Shown: positions 1 through 8,614, counted from the first letter of the stretch. The stretch is 64,000 nucleotides of DNA from Pseudomonas sp. MWU15-20650 (GCF_023242475.1 NZ_JALJFG010000013.1:1-64000), one strand, 5' to 3'. The notes: generated by a model not told the origin, from the sequence alone. Program-made: numbers and translations.

Positions 1-11
1 CAGCCCGCTCG

Positions 12-62
12 CCACAACAAGCCCGCAAACCACAGTAAGCCCGATTGCCACAGAAAGCCTGG
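12..62 (-). repeat. REP-like short tandem array (3 units, 18-nt period)
   Basis: Read on the minus strand, three units of the form TGTGG-N5-GGGCTT follow each other every 18 nt; on the plus strand the CCACA starts lie at 12, 30 and 48. Units of this type (TGTGGGAGCGGGCTTG and variants) are common intergenic repeats in the P. fluorescens group. The array sits just after the stop of the Lrp-like gene and is cut by the window edge, so more units may lie to the left. Confidence 0.55.
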
Positions 63-506
63 CTATTGATCGGACAGCGGCGGCAGGCGTCGCTTTACCG
101 GGGTTTTCTTGACGATGGCTGTGTTGGTTTCGGCATAGGCGTTGATCCGGTCGAGCAGGGTGTCGAGGTGGTCCATGGTGCGCACATGCAGGCGTGCAAT
201 GAAGCAGTCCTCGCCGGTGACTTTGTCGCACTCGGTGAACTCGGGGATCGCCTGGATCTGGCGTTCCACTTCCTGCAATTTGCCGGGTAACGGGCGGATG
301 CGCACGATGGCTTGCAGCAGGTAGCCGAAGTGCTTGGGGTCGATATCAACGGTGTAGTGGGTCAGCACGCCGCGCTCTTCCAGGCGACGCAAGCGTTCGC
401 CGACGCTGGGAGAAGACAGCCCGGTGAGGCCGGCCAGGGCCTTGAGGGACAGCCGCGAGTCGTCCATCAAGGCGGCGATCAGTTGCTGGTCGATGGTGTC
501 AATCAT
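63..506 (-). CDS. Lrp/AsnC family transcriptional regulator
   Basis: The 147-residue protein has the usual length and layout of the family. An N-terminal winged helix-turn-helix (about residues 3-60, with LTGLSSPSVGERLRRLEERG as the recognition part) is followed by a RAM/AsnC ligand-binding domain (about 65-140). These proteins form octamers and sense amino acids. The ATG at 506 follows a GGCGGA-type ribosome site. It is divergent from an EamA-family exporter at 616 with only 109 nt between, the classical layout of an Lrp-type activator controlling its own amino-acid exporter. The specific ligand cannot be read from sequence. Confidence 0.9.
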   Translation of the reverse strand: MIDTIDQQLIAALMDDSRLSLKALAGLTGLSSPSVGERLRRLEERGVLTHYTVDIDPKHFGYLLQAIVRIRPLPGKLQEVERQIQAIPEFTECDKVTGEDCFIARLHVRTMDHLDTLLDRINAYAETNTAIVKKTPVKRRLPPLSDQ

Positions 507-615
507 GGTGTCCGCCTAATAAGAAAAGGTAATTTGCATGTTTTGCCTTTTTTAGTCGCTGGAGCGGCCAACCAGCAGATTGCCATAATTGAGCCTCACT
601 TGAGGAGCCTCAATC
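507..615. promoter_or_regulatory. Divergent control region between Lrp-like regulator and exporter
   Basis: This 109-nt spacer is more AT-rich than its surroundings. It holds an imperfect inverted repeat, AAAAGGTAA...TTTGCCTTTT (about 522-553), a plausible Lrp-type operator. Just before the exporter start, TTGAGG-AG-CCTCAA (599-612) forms a small hairpin that contains the GAGGAG ribosome site. Operator function is inferred from position only. Confidence 0.4.
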
Positions 616-1521
616 ATGGATTCATCCATTCGTCGCGGGTCGTGGGAAATGGTCGCCGCCATGCTGATCTCGGGCACCATCGGCTGGTTTGTGCTGGTGT
701 CGGGCGTGTCGGTGATCGAAGTGGTGTTCTGGCGCTGTGTGATCGGTGCGCTGACGCTGTTATTGGTGTGTGCGGTGCTGGGTTACCTGCGGCTGGATCT
801 GCTCAGTTGGGCAACGCTCGGGCTGGCGATGCTCAGCGGCGTGGCCATTGTCGGTAACTGGCTGCTGCTGTTCGAATCCTACTCCCGTGCGTCCATCGCC
901 ATCAGTACGGCGGTGTATAACGTGCAACCGTTCATGCTGGTGATGCTGGCAGCCGTCTTTCTGGGTGAAAAAATCACCGTGCAGAAACTCGCGTGGTTGA
1001 GCGTGGCGTTCCTGGGGATGTTGGCAATTGTCACCGCCCATGGTGAGCAGCAGGCGGGCGGCGGGGATTACCTTGCGGGTATCGCATTGGCGCTGGGCGC
1101 AGCGTTCTTGTATGCGATTGCCGCGCTGATCATCAAGCGCCTGAAAGCCGTGCCACCGCACTTGATGGCGTTGATCCAGGTGGTCACCGGGGCCGTACTG
1201 CTGGCGCCCTTGGTGCCTTGGCACAGCTTGCCCGCAGCGACCAATGCCTGGGCGGCCTTGATCACGCTAGGCGTGGTGCACACGGGTTTGATGTATGTGT
1301 TGTTGTACGGAGCGATCCAGAAACTGCCGACAGCCATTACTGGCGCGCTGTCGTTTATCTACCCGATTGCGGCGATCTTCGTGGACTGGATTGCCTTCGG
1401 GCATCGCCTGGGTTGGCTGCAATGGCTGGGGGTGGCGGCCATTCTGCTGGCGGCGGCGGGGTTGCAGCGGGGCTGGTGGTGGCCCCGCTCCCACAGGGTT
1501 AGTGCGTACCCTGATAGATGA
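616..1521 (+). CDS. EamA/DMT-family transporter (probable metabolite exporter)
   Basis: This 301-residue protein is almost entirely hydrophobic. It shows the tandem EamA repeat of the drug/metabolite transporter superfamily, about ten membrane segments in two five-helix halves (residues about 10-140 and 150-290). The first half contains EKITVQKLAWLSVAFLGM and the second ends near FGHRLGWLQWLGVAAILLA, both typical of the family's helix pairs. The ATG follows GAGGAG by 8 nt. Its divergent Lrp-like neighbour suggests amino-acid or related metabolite export. The last residues run into a REP-like GCTCCCACAGGG sequence and overlap the 3' end of rlhA by 23 nt, so the C-terminal tail may be a recent extension. 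Confidence 0.85.
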   Translation: MDSSIRRGSWEMVAAMLISGTIGWFVLVSGVSVIEVVFWRCVIGALTLLLVCAVLGYLRLDLLSWATLGLAMLSGVAIVGNWLLLFESYSRASIAISTAVYNVQPFMLVMLAAVFLGEKITVQKLAWLSVAFLGMLAIVTAHGEQQAGGGDYLAGIALALGAAFLYAIAALIIKRLKAVPPHLMALIQVVTGAVLLAPLVPWHSLPAATNAWAALITLGVVHTGLMYVLLYGAIQKLPTAITGALSFIYPIAAIFVDWIAFGHRLGWLQWLGVAAILLAAAGLQRGWWWPRSHRVSAYPDR

Positions 1522-3478
1522 TATTTTCCGGGTTGAAATGCTCCACGGCGCTGCCCGGCTGCGGCAACCCAAGGATATGCCCCTTGATCTTGCCCACCAC
1601 GTGCATCTCGCAGGGCTTGCAGTCGAACTTCAAGGTCAGCACTTCGTCGCCGTGGATCAATTGCATCGGTGCCACCTTGGTTTTCACGCCGGTCACACCC
1701 TTGGCTTGTTTAGGGCACAGGTTGAACGAGAAGCGCAGGCAGTGCTTGGTGATCATCACCGGCACTTCGCCGGTTTCTTCGTGGGCCTCGAAGGCCGCGT
1801 CGATCAGCTTCACGCCGTGACGGTGGTAGAAGTCGCGGGCCTTCTGGTTGTAGACGTTGGCCAGGAACGACAGGTGCGCTTCCGGGTACACCGGTGGCGG
1901 TGAGGTCTCGGCCTTGCGCCCGCCCCGTGGGTGCGCTGCAACGCGAGCAGCGGTCAGCGCTTCGATCACTTCGCGGCGCAATGCCTTGAGCTGCGAGTTG
2001 GGGATGAAGAACGCTTGCGGCGCATCCAGCTCGGTGTGCGTGGCGTGGTATTCAGTGGTGCCGAGTTGGCCAAGCAGGTCACGCAGGGTGTCCAGCGCTT
2101 GTTCCGGTTTGTTGGCCACGCCGAACGGGCCGGGCAGGGTGACGCTGGCGCTGATGCCTTCTTCGCTGGTAGCGACGACGTGCAACTGATCTTCACGCAG
2201 GCGCGCGACCCAGGACAGACCAATGCGGCGTTCGGCCGAAGTCTTCAACAACGCTTGTTGCCAGTTATGGTCCAGGTTGCGGTTGAGCGGGTGATTGGGG
2301 CGCAACTGATGCAGGCCGGCCGGCATTTCGTTCGGCTCGACGCGGTAGCGGTAGCGTTTCTCGCCGTCTTCCTCGAACTCGCCTTTAGGCTCGGCGATGT
2401 TGGCGCGGAAACCCACCACTTCGCGCTTGACCAGCACATTGAGGCCGTCACCGTTGGACAGCGGCTCATGGGTGACCACTTGCAGGTCACGCTTGCCGGC
2501 TTTTTCCACCACACCCACCGGCAGGCCGGTGAAGGTCGGGGTGTCGAAGGCGCCGATGTCGATCTTGCGGTCGCTGACAAAGTAGTCGGTGCTGCCACGG
2601 TGGAAGGTTTTTTCCGGGTCGGGCAGGAAGAAGTGCGCGGTACGGCCGCTGGACGCGCGTGCCAGGTCCGGGCGGTCTTCAAGAATTTCGTCCAGGCGCT
2701 GGCGGTAGTAGGCCGTGATGTTCTTCACATAGCCCATGTCCTTGTAGCGGCCTTCGATCTTGAACGAACGCACACCGGCTTCGACCAGCGCACGCAGGTT
2801 GGCGCTCTGGTTGTTGTCTTTCATCGACAGCAGGTGCTTTTCAAAGGCCACGACACGGCCCTGATCATCTTTCAAGGTGTACGGCAGGCGACACGCCTGG
2901 GAGCAGTCGCCACGGTTGGCGCTGCGGCCATTTTGCGCGTGGGAGATATTGCACTGCCCGGAGAACGCCACACACAGGGCGCCGTGGATGAAGAACTCGA
3001 TGGCGGCATCGGTCTCGTCGGCGATCGCGCGGATCTCTTGCAGGTTCAGCTCACGGGCCAATACCAACTGCGAGAACCCGGCCTGGTCGAGAAACTTGGC
3101 GCGGCCCAGGGTGCGGATGTCGGTCTGGGTGCTGGCGTGCAGCTCGATGGGTGGAATATCCAGCTCCATCACACCCAGGTCCTGCACGATCAACGCATCG
3201 ACACCGGCATCGTAGAGCTGATGGATCAGCTTGCGTGCGGGTTCCAGCTCGTTGTCATGCAAGATGGTGTTAATGGTGGTGAAGACGCGGGCGTGGTAGC
3301 GGCGCGCGAATTCCACCAGTTGAGCGATATCGCTCACTTCGTTGCAGGCGTTATGGCGGGCGCCGAAGCTTGGCCCGCCGATGTAGATGGCGTCGGCGCC
3401 ATGCAGGATCGCCTCGCGCGCAATGGCAACATCGCGGGCAGGGCTGAGCAATTCAAGGTGATGCTTGGGCAAGGACAT
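1499..3478 (-). CDS. rlhA: Peptidase U32-family 23S rRNA 5-hydroxycytidine (C2501) synthase RlhA
   Basis: The 659-residue product matches the long-form U32 protein RlhA (YdcP), which with iron-sulfur-dependent chemistry hydroxylates C2501 of 23S rRNA. The shorter relative YegQ/TrhP is about 450 residues. Family features are LELLSPARD at the start, the cysteine cluster C169/C176/C192/C196 around GRSANRGDCSQAC, KIEGRYKDMGYV, and a C-terminal cysteine region (FNLCPKQ, FDCKPCEMHV). The ATG at 3478 is chosen because the U32 homology begins right after it. An in-frame ATG at 3544 would add 22 unconserved residues. No strong ribosome site is visible at either start. It converges with the EamA gene and overlaps its 3' end. 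Confidence 0.88.
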   Translation of the reverse strand: MSLPKHHLELLSPARDVAIAREAILHGADAIYIGGPSFGARHNACNEVSDIAQLVEFARRYHARVFTTINTILHDNELEPARKLIHQLYDAGVDALIVQDLGVMELDIPPIELHASTQTDIRTLGRAKFLDQAGFSQLVLARELNLQEIRAIADETDAAIEFFIHGALCVAFSGQCNISHAQNGRSANRGDCSQACRLPYTLKDDQGRVVAFEKHLLSMKDNNQSANLRALVEAGVRSFKIEGRYKDMGYVKNITAYYRQRLDEILEDRPDLARASSGRTAHFFLPDPEKTFHRGSTDYFVSDRKIDIGAFDTPTFTGLPVGVVEKAGKRDLQVVTHEPLSNGDGLNVLVKREVVGFRANIAEPKGEFEEDGEKRYRYRVEPNEMPAGLHQLRPNHPLNRNLDHNWQQALLKTSAERRIGLSWVARLREDQLHVVATSEEGISASVTLPGPFGVANKPEQALDTLRDLLGQLGTTEYHATHTELDAPQAFFIPNSQLKALRREVIEALTAARVAAHPRGGRKAETSPPPVYPEAHLSFLANVYNQKARDFYHRHGVKLIDAAFEAHEETGEVPVMITKHCLRFSFNLCPKQAKGVTGVKTKVAPMQLIHGDEVLTLKFDCKPCEMHVVGKIKGHILGLPQPGSAVEHFNPENIIYQGTH

Positions 3479-3531
3479 AGTTTTTTTAGTCAGGCTTGTC
3501 ACGGTTGAGGCGCGCATTGTAGCTGTGAAAT

Positions 3532-3564
3532 GCCTGACCGGCATCTACCACAGGGCTGTCAGGC
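3532..3564 (-). terminator. Hairpin at the 3' end of the RidA-family gene
   Basis: GCCTGAC (3532-3538) and GTCAGGC (3558-3564) form a perfect 7-bp stem that includes the RidA stop codon. On the minus strand it is followed only by ATTT, so it is a weak intrinsic terminator at best. Confidence 0.35.
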
Positions 3565-3939
3565 TTTGGCGGCCATGGCAGTGACCTCCACGCGCATGCC
3601 TTCCACGGCCAAGGCCGCAACGCCGACGGCGGCGCGCACAGGCCACGGCTTGGCGAAAAAGCGCTTGTAGACTTCATTGAAGGCGGCGCGATCGGCCATG
3701 TCCGTCAGGTAGATGGTCAAGTGCATCACCCGGTCCATGGCGCTGCCGGCTTTCTCCAGTGCAACCTTGAGGGCTTGCAGGGTGCATTCGCTTTGCAGGG
3801 TGATATCGCCCAGCTCCAGGCTGCCGTCGGCACGCGTGGGGATCTGGGTGGAGACGAGGATGCCGTTGAAGCCGACGACGTCGGAGGAAATCGAGTCGGC
3901 ATCCGGGTCGGGGGTGTAGGACAGGTCGTGGTTGGCCAT
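3559..3939 (-). CDS. RidA/YjgF/UK114-family protein
   Basis: The 126-residue product has the length and motif order of the RidA family: an N-terminal strand with GFNGILVSTQIP, a central LGDITLQSECTLQALKVALEKAGS helix, and the C-terminal PVRAAVGVAALAVEGMRVEVTAMA segment that holds the conserved arginine and the EG...VE strand. Canonical members deaminate reactive enamine/imine intermediates; many paralogues act on other substrates. The start at 3939 follows AGAGGCG. An upstream in-frame ATG at 4002 has no support. It lies downstream of the FabF-like gene on the same strand with 80 nt between. Confidence 0.85.
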   Translation of the reverse strand: MANHDLSYTPDPDADSISSDVVGFNGILVSTQIPTRADGSLELGDITLQSECTLQALKVALEKAGSAMDRVMHLTIYLTDMADRAAFNEVYKRFFAKPWPVRAAVGVAALAVEGMRVEVTAMAAKA

Positions 3940-3978
3940 GGGCGCCTCTGGTTGGCGGGATCGAAAGGTGCCCATGGT

Positions 3979-3999
3979 CCCCGAAATAAACGCTCGGGG
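3979..3999. other. Small GC hairpin between FabF-like and RidA-like genes
   Basis: CCCCGA (3979-3984) and TCGGGG (3994-3999) pair perfectly around a 9-nt loop. There is no T-run on either side, so this is a hairpin of unknown role in the 80-nt spacer. Confidence 0.3.
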
Positions 4000-4019
4000 C
4001 AAACCGTTGACGGCAGTGC

Positions 4020-5288
4020 TTACTGCCAGCGTCGGAACAGCACGCTGGCATTTACGCCACCAAAGCCGAAGCCATTGGACAGCGCGTATTCAATCGGCAT
4101 GTGCCGCGCTTGACCGCGCACCATGTCCAGGCCGTCGGCGAGCGTGTCCGGGTTTTCCAGGTTCAGCGTTACCGGCGCCACCTGATCACGCAGGGCGAGT
4201 ACGGTAAAGATGGCTTCGATGCCACCGGCTGCGCCGAGCAAATGCCCGGTGGCGGATTTGGTCGAGCTGATGGCCGGGCTGCCGCTGGAACCGAATACCG
4301 CCTTGATGGCGGCCAGTTCGCCTTTGTCGCCGACGGGCGTAGAAGTTGCGTGGGCGTTGAGGTAGTGCACTTGCGCGGCGCCGATCCCGGCCTGACGCAA
4401 CGCCTGGGCCATCGACCGACGCGCACCATCGCCATCCTCTGGCCCGGCGGTCATGTGATACGCATCGGCACTGGTGCCGTAACCAACCAGTTCGGCAATG
4501 GGGTGCGCACCGCGCGCCAGGGCGTGCTCCAGTTCTTCAATCACCAGAATGCCGGCGCCTTCGCCCATCACGAAGCCGTCACGCGCCTGGTCGAACGGCC
4601 GCGAGGCGCGCTCCGGGGTTTCATTGAAGTCGCTGGATAACGCGCGCGCCGCCGCAAAACCGGCCAGGCTGACCCGGTGAATCGCGGCTTCCGCGCCGCC
4701 GCAGACCGCCACATCGACTTCCCCGGCACGGATCATCCGCGCGGCATCGCCGATGGCCTGTACGCCTGCTGCACAGGCCGTTACCGGGGCGCCCAGCGGG
4801 CCTTTCAAGCCGTAGTTGATCGACACATGCCCGGCAGCCATGTTGCTGAGAAAAGACGGAATCGTGAACGGCGACAGGCGGCGTGGGCCCTTGCTGTCTG
4901 TGGTACGCACCGCCTCGGCAATCGCCGGGAAGCCGCCGACGCCAGACGCGATGATAGTGGCGGTGCGTTCCTGTTCTTCCGGCGTCTTTGGCGCCCAGCC
5001 GGCCTGTTTCAATGCCTCATCTGCCGCGGCGAGGGCAAACAGAATGAAGCGGTCCATCTTGCGCTGTTCCTTGGCCGCCAGCAGTCGATCCGGGTCAAAA
5101 CCGGCGTCCGGGTCTTGCTGCACACTCTGCACCTGGCCACCGATGCTGATCGCCAGGTCACCGATCAATGCTTCAGGCAGGCGGCGAATGCCCGATTGCC
5201 CGTTCAGCAGGCGTTGCCAGGTGGCTTCCACATTGGCGCCCAACGGTGTCAGCGCACCCATGCCCGTCACAACGATACGTTTACTCAT
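4020..5288 (-). CDS. fabF: Beta-ketoacyl-ACP synthase, FabF/KAS II-like
   Basis: This 422-residue protein is a full-length thiolase-fold ketosynthase. The catalytic triad is visible: Cys172 in VTACAAG, His313 in NAHATSTPVGD and His349 in KSATGHLLGAAG, with the preceding Lys344. GFVMGEGAG and the C-terminal SNGFGFGGVN loop are also present. FabF condenses malonyl-ACP with acyl-ACP. No fabD, fabG or acpP lies beside it, so this is a stand-alone paralogue rather than the housekeeping copy. A role in making the short acyl chain of the lipopeptide is conceivable but unsupported. It is divergent from an HxlR-type regulator. Confidence 0.88.
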   Translation of the reverse strand: MSKRIVVTGMGALTPLGANVEATWQRLLNGQSGIRRLPEALIGDLAISIGGQVQSVQQDPDAGFDPDRLLAAKEQRKMDRFILFALAAADEALKQAGWAPKTPEEQERTATIIASGVGGFPAIAEAVRTTDSKGPRRLSPFTIPSFLSNMAAGHVSINYGLKGPLGAPVTACAAGVQAIGDAARMIRAGEVDVAVCGGAEAAIHRVSLAGFAAARALSSDFNETPERASRPFDQARDGFVMGEGAGILVIEELEHALARGAHPIAELVGYGTSADAYHMTAGPEDGDGARRSMAQALRQAGIGAAQVHYLNAHATSTPVGDKGELAAIKAVFGSSGSPAISSTKSATGHLLGAAGGIEAIFTVLALRDQVAPVTLNLENPDTLADGLDMVRGQARHMPIEYALSNGFGFGGVNASVLFRRWQ

Positions 5289-5395
5289 GATCCATCGACT
5301 CCGGTTGCGTTTAGGGATACACAGCTGTGGACGTCACTATCATCATGAAAGTAACATGACATTACACAAGTGTGTACCGACACCTAGGAACCCTT
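5289..5395. promoter_or_regulatory. Divergent control region between ketosynthase and HxlR regulator
   Basis: The 107-nt spacer contains ACATTACACAAGTGTGTACC (5358-5377), whose core ACAC/GTGT arms are near-symmetrical, a size and position that suit an HxlR dimer site. Inference from layout only. Confidence 0.3.
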
Positions 5396-5878
5396 ATGCA
5401 ACGTAAGTCCCTCATCAGTGATGAATGCCCGATCGCCCGTAGCCTTGAGCGAGTAGGGGAGTGGTGGAGCATCCTGATCATGCGCGACGCATTACACGGC
5501 TTGCGCCGCTTCGATGAGTTCTCGCGCAGCCTGGGCATTGCGCCGAATATGTTGACGCGGCGCCTCAATGGTCTGGTGGAGGTGGGCATGCTGGAGCGTC
5601 GCCCCTACAGCCAGCGGCCACTGCGCTACGAATATGTGCCGACGGCCAAGGGCGAGGATTTCCGTATGGTGCTGATGTCGTTGGTGGCGTGGGGCAATCG
5701 GCATTACGCCGAGGAGGGCACGAGTGTCGAAGTGGTGGAGCGCCAGACGGGTCGGGCGGTGCAGCCGATGATGGCCACTGCCGAGGGGCAACTGATTCCG
5801 TTGGATCAGTGCGTGGTGCAGGCCGGCCCAGCCGCCAGCACGGGAATGCGCCAACGGCTGGAGTCGATCCCGCAGTGA
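5396..5878 (+). CDS. HxlR-family transcriptional regulator
   Basis: A 160-residue protein with the HxlR winged helix-turn-helix near the N-terminus. CPIARSLERVGEWWSILIMRD is the family signature, with the conserved Cys11. RFDEFSRSLGIAPNMLTRRL is the recognition region, and RPLRYEYVPTAKG forms the wing. Many HxlR proteins sense reactive electrophiles or redox state through the N-terminal cysteine. The ATG at 5396 follows AGGAA; an in-frame ATG at 5372 is less likely. Residues 105-160 form an unassigned C-terminal tail. It is divergent from the ketosynthase, its likely target. Its stop codon abuts the stop codon of the porin gene on the other strand. Confidence 0.87.
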   Translation: MQRKSLISDECPIARSLERVGEWWSILIMRDALHGLRRFDEFSRSLGIAPNMLTRRLNGLVEVGMLERRPYSQRPLRYEYVPTAKGEDFRMVLMSLVAWGNRHYAEEGTSVEVVERQTGRAVQPMMATAEGQLIPLDQCVVQAGPAASTGMRQRLESIPQ

Positions 5879-7201
5879 TTACAACAGGGTGAACGGGTAG
5901 TCGACGATCACCCGCAGTTCGTTCAACTTGCCATCGCCTTGGTCGGCATTCGATGAAACCATCGCGTCGCGCACCCGCAGCGACAGGTTTTTCGCCGGGC
6001 CGCTCTGGATCACGTATTTGGCTTCTACGTCCGTTTCGTGGTGGTCGCCATCGGCGCCGTAGTCGCCCACATAGGCGCTGTTGGCGGGGGTGTGGGTGCC
6101 GTTGATGTCCGAGCCGTTGATGTAGCGGGCCATGAAACTCAAGCCCGGCACACCGTAGCTGGCCATATTCAGGTCGTAGCGAATGCCCCAGGATTGCTCG
6201 CCCGGGCCGTTGAAGTCGCCCCACTGCACGGAGTTGGCCAGGTAGATCGAGTCGCCGCCTTCGCCCGCGCCGTTGTTGCCGGTGCCGATGTAGTCGAACG
6301 GCGTGTCGCCATGCACTTTCTGGAACGACAGCGTCAGGGTGTGGGCCGCGAGGAAGGAATACGCTGCCGCCAACGAATACGTGGTGTTGTTGATGGCCCC
6401 GGCCTTGGCGCTGCCGGTGTCGAGGGTGCGATACAGGTTGCCGTCCAGCGCCAGCGACTGGTCATGCCCCAGTGGAATGACGTAGTTGAGGTTGGTGTAG
6501 TACTGGCGCCAGATATCTTCCAGTTCGCCGGCGTACACGGTTGCGCTCAACGACGGCGTGAAGGTGTATTTGCCGCCGATGAAGCTCGCACTGTTGGCGG
6601 CCACATTGGCGTAGGTGGCATAGATATCGTGGTCATGGTTGCTGGTCATGCCGCTGTTGGTGCTGGTGAAGTGCCCGGCTTCCAGGTCCAGCCCGGCGAT
6701 TTCGCTGCTGGTCAGGTCAAAACCCGTGGCGGTCTGTGGCAGCAGGCGGGTACCGCCCGTGGCAAAGACCGGCGCAGTGGGTTGCATGTCACCGAATTTC
6801 AACTGGGTCTTGGAAATCTTGACCTTCACTGCGGCGCCCACTGAGCCGTAGGCGTCTTCAGGGTCGCCATGCCGGTCGGTCGGCAGGTCGCCGGTGCCGG
6901 CGTCCCCGTGGGTGGCGTCCAGTTTCAGGCCGCCGTAGGCGTAGGCATCCACACCAAAACCGAGGGTGCCCTGGGTGAAGCCCGAGGCGTAGTTGAGCAT
7001 GGCGCCTTGGGTCCAATCGCGGTTGTCCGCCTTGTCGCTTTGCCGGTCGCGATCGAAGTAGTCATTACGCAACAGGCCCGTGATGCTGCTGCCTTCGATA
7101 AAACCCTTGGCGTCTGCCTGATCCGTTACCGACTCGGCGAAGGCCACGTGGCTGATACTGGCACAGATGGCCAGTGTTAACAGGTTCCACTGTTTGTTCA
7201 T
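5879..7201 (-). CDS. OprD-family outer-membrane porin
   Basis: The 440-residue precursor begins with a signal peptide (MNKQWNLLTLAICASISHVAFA, cut after A22). FIEGSSITGLLRNDYFDRDR and DWTQGAMLNYASGFTQGTLGFGVDAYAY follow, which are the hallmark first strands of OprD porins. The length fits an 18-stranded barrel. GDMQPTAPVFATGGTRLLPQT and GELEDIWRQYYTNLNY are further family segments. OprD porins take up small carboxylates, amino acids or dipeptides; the substrate here is not readable. The ATG at 7201 follows GGGGAA; the in-frame ATG at 7246 would precede the signal peptide with a polar stretch and is rejected. Confidence 0.92.
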   Translation of the reverse strand: MNKQWNLLTLAICASISHVAFAESVTDQADAKGFIEGSSITGLLRNDYFDRDRQSDKADNRDWTQGAMLNYASGFTQGTLGFGVDAYAYGGLKLDATHGDAGTGDLPTDRHGDPEDAYGSVGAAVKVKISKTQLKFGDMQPTAPVFATGGTRLLPQTATGFDLTSSEIAGLDLEAGHFTSTNSGMTSNHDHDIYATYANVAANSASFIGGKYTFTPSLSATVYAGELEDIWRQYYTNLNYVIPLGHDQSLALDGNLYRTLDTGSAKAGAINNTTYSLAAAYSFLAAHTLTLSFQKVHGDTPFDYIGTGNNGAGEGGDSIYLANSVQWGDFNGPGEQSWGIRYDLNMASYGVPGLSFMARYINGSDINGTHTPANSAYVGDYGADGDHHETDVEAKYVIQSGPAKNLSLRVRDAMVSSNADQGDGKLNELRVIVDYPFTLL

Positions 7202-7567
7202 GTTTATTTCCCCGGAATCATTAACGCGCGCGCAGAAACACCGCACTTATTGGACAGTGAATACAAGGTTATGGGCAGGTGTTTACAGGTGAGCGTAATG
7301 GCGTTTTTATTGTGCTCGACGTGGTTGTCGAGGCTGATTTTTATCATATTTTCCGGGGGGCGTAGCCGGGCGCCTGATTAAACTCAATTAATTAAACTTC
7401 ACGTTGTTTAATAGAGTGAAGGTGTAGCGTTGATCGGGTCTTAGCCGCTCTGCTTCGACAAAAACCTTTGGTTTGCCGCCGCAGGCTCTGCGGCGGATTT
7501 TTTAATGCTTAGTTGGAAGGCTCTCTATCAATATTGATACATGGGCAAATGAATATTTCTACGCCAG
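7202..7567. other. 366-nt intergenic region between porin and oxaloacetate decarboxylase
   Basis: No protein gene is seen. The right-hand part contains an AT-rich stretch (7376-7412) and a strong plus-strand intrinsic terminator (listed separately). The left-hand end must hold the porin promoter. An unannotated plus-strand transcript ending at 7503 would fit in about 7380-7503. Confidence 0.5.
7476..7503 (+). terminator. Orphan intrinsic terminator, no plus-strand gene upstream
   Basis: CCGCCGCAG (7476-7484) and CTGCGGCGG (7488-7496) make a perfect 9-bp stem with a 3-nt loop, followed by A and six T (7498-7503). This is a textbook rho-independent terminator reading rightward. The nearest plus-strand protein gene is the HxlR gene, whose end lies 1.6 kb away behind the convergent porin. 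Read leftward, the stem is followed by CAAACC rather than a T-run, so it does not suit the minus-strand gene ending at 7568. Confidence 0.8.
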
Positions 7568-8437
7568 TTACTCTTTTACATCCATGAACTCTTCGGCCCA
7601 GGCCACGTAGCTCTCAGGCAACGTGTACGTGTGGGTGAGTTCGGTCGCACTGAGGTTGGACGTACTGTGAGTCAGCTTGCGCTGGGCACGCAGGCTGTCG
7701 TAGGTGGCCTTGATTGACGCAAAGTAGGCGCCATGGCCGGCCACCACAATGCGCACGCCCAGGCTGGCCAGGCGCTCGCTGTCGTTGAGCTTTGGGTTGC
7801 CGTAGGTCACCAGCATCAGCGGCACCGTGAGGTTTTGTGCGATCTGCTCAAGGTGCTCGAAGTCCTTGACGCCCACCATGCAGATCCCGTCGGCACCGGC
7901 CTTTTCATACGCCTGGGTACGTGCGATGACGTCTGCGGTCGGCAACACGCCTGCGTTCGTGCGGGCAATGATCGACAGTTCCGGGTCGACACGGGCTTCA
8001 AGGGCTGCCTTGACCTTGCCGATGCCTTCCTCGACCGAAATCAAGTCCGTGGATTTACGGCCGAACTGCGCGGGCAAGAGGGTGTCTTCAATGGTCAGCG
8101 CCGCAACGCCGGCACGTTCCAGTTCTTCGACCGTGCGCATCACGTTCAGGGCATTGCCGTAGCCGTGGTCGGCGTCGGCAATGAAGGGCAATTGGGCCAC
8201 GCGGCCGATACGGGTCGCCTGCTCCACAAACTCACTCAGGGTAATCAACGCAAAATCAGGGGCCGCCAGCACCTGCAACGAGGCGACCGAACCACCCAGG
8301 ATGCCGACCTCGAAGCCCAGGTCTGCCGCGATCCGGGCAGACATGGGGTCGAAGACGGAAGCGGTTTCAACGCAGATTGGCTGGGCAAGCAGGTTACGGA
8401 AATTGCGGCGCAGCGCTGAGTGAGAAATTTTCGGCAT
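7568..8437 (-). CDS. Oxaloacetate decarboxylase, PEP mutase/isocitrate lyase superfamily (PA4872-type)
   Basis: The 289-residue protein has the TIM-barrel motifs of the superfamily, including [15 protein letters not shown] (residues 85-99, metal-binding aspartates), [12 protein letters not shown] and a C-terminal swapped helix. The lyase-type catalytic Cys of PrpB/isocitrate lyase (KRCGH) is absent; the loop reads LPAQFGRKS. Tyr212 (TYGNPK) and His235 (VVAGHGAYF) match residues described for the P. aeruginosa oxaloacetate decarboxylase PA4872, which is the basis for the call over methylisocitrate lyase. It is monocistronic, and neighbouring genes suggest no pathway partner. Confidence 0.85.
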   Translation of the reverse strand: MPKISHSALRRNFRNLLAQPICVETASVFDPMSARIAADLGFEVGILGGSVASLQVLAAPDFALITLSEFVEQATRIGRVAQLPFIADADHGYGNALNVMRTVEELERAGVAALTIEDTLLPAQFGRKSTDLISVEEGIGKVKAALEARVDPELSIIARTNAGVLPTADVIARTQAYEKAGADGICMVGVKDFEHLEQIAQNLTVPLMLVTYGNPKLNDSERLASLGVRIVVAGHGAYFASIKATYDSLRAQRKLTHSTSNLSATELTHTYTLPESYVAWAEEFMDVKE

Positions 8438-8457
8438 GGTATTTCCTGGCTTTGGTC

Positions 8458-8473
8458 ATCGTCGAGTGACGAT
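8458..8473. other. Short inverted repeat in the spacer upstream of the oxaloacetate decarboxylase gene
   Basis: ATCGTC-GAGT-GACGAT is a perfect 6-bp inverted repeat about 20 nt before the start codon of the oxaloacetate decarboxylase gene. It could be an operator or a leader hairpin. The remaining 140 nt to 8614 show nothing recognisable. Confidence 0.3.
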
Positions 8474-8614
8474 CAATGTCTATTCATGGTTACGCGAGAT
8501 TACCATGCACACGCACAGGGGATTGTGACGTTTGAGCTGGCGCAGGGGGCTAGCCCAGGGTTCTGCGCTTCACGGTGTGGCGATGCACCTGCCGAGTGCA
8601 TCGCCCGCCGCGTG

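Noticed and set aside
1931..3508. A 525-codon plus-strand frame opposite rlhA
   Set aside because: The minus-strand product is a clear RlhA with its cysteine clusters; the plus-strand translation has no motif.
7568..8437. Call as methylisocitrate lyase (PrpB)
   Set aside because: The catalytic Cys loop of the lyases is missing, while Tyr212/His235 fit the oxaloacetate decarboxylase branch.
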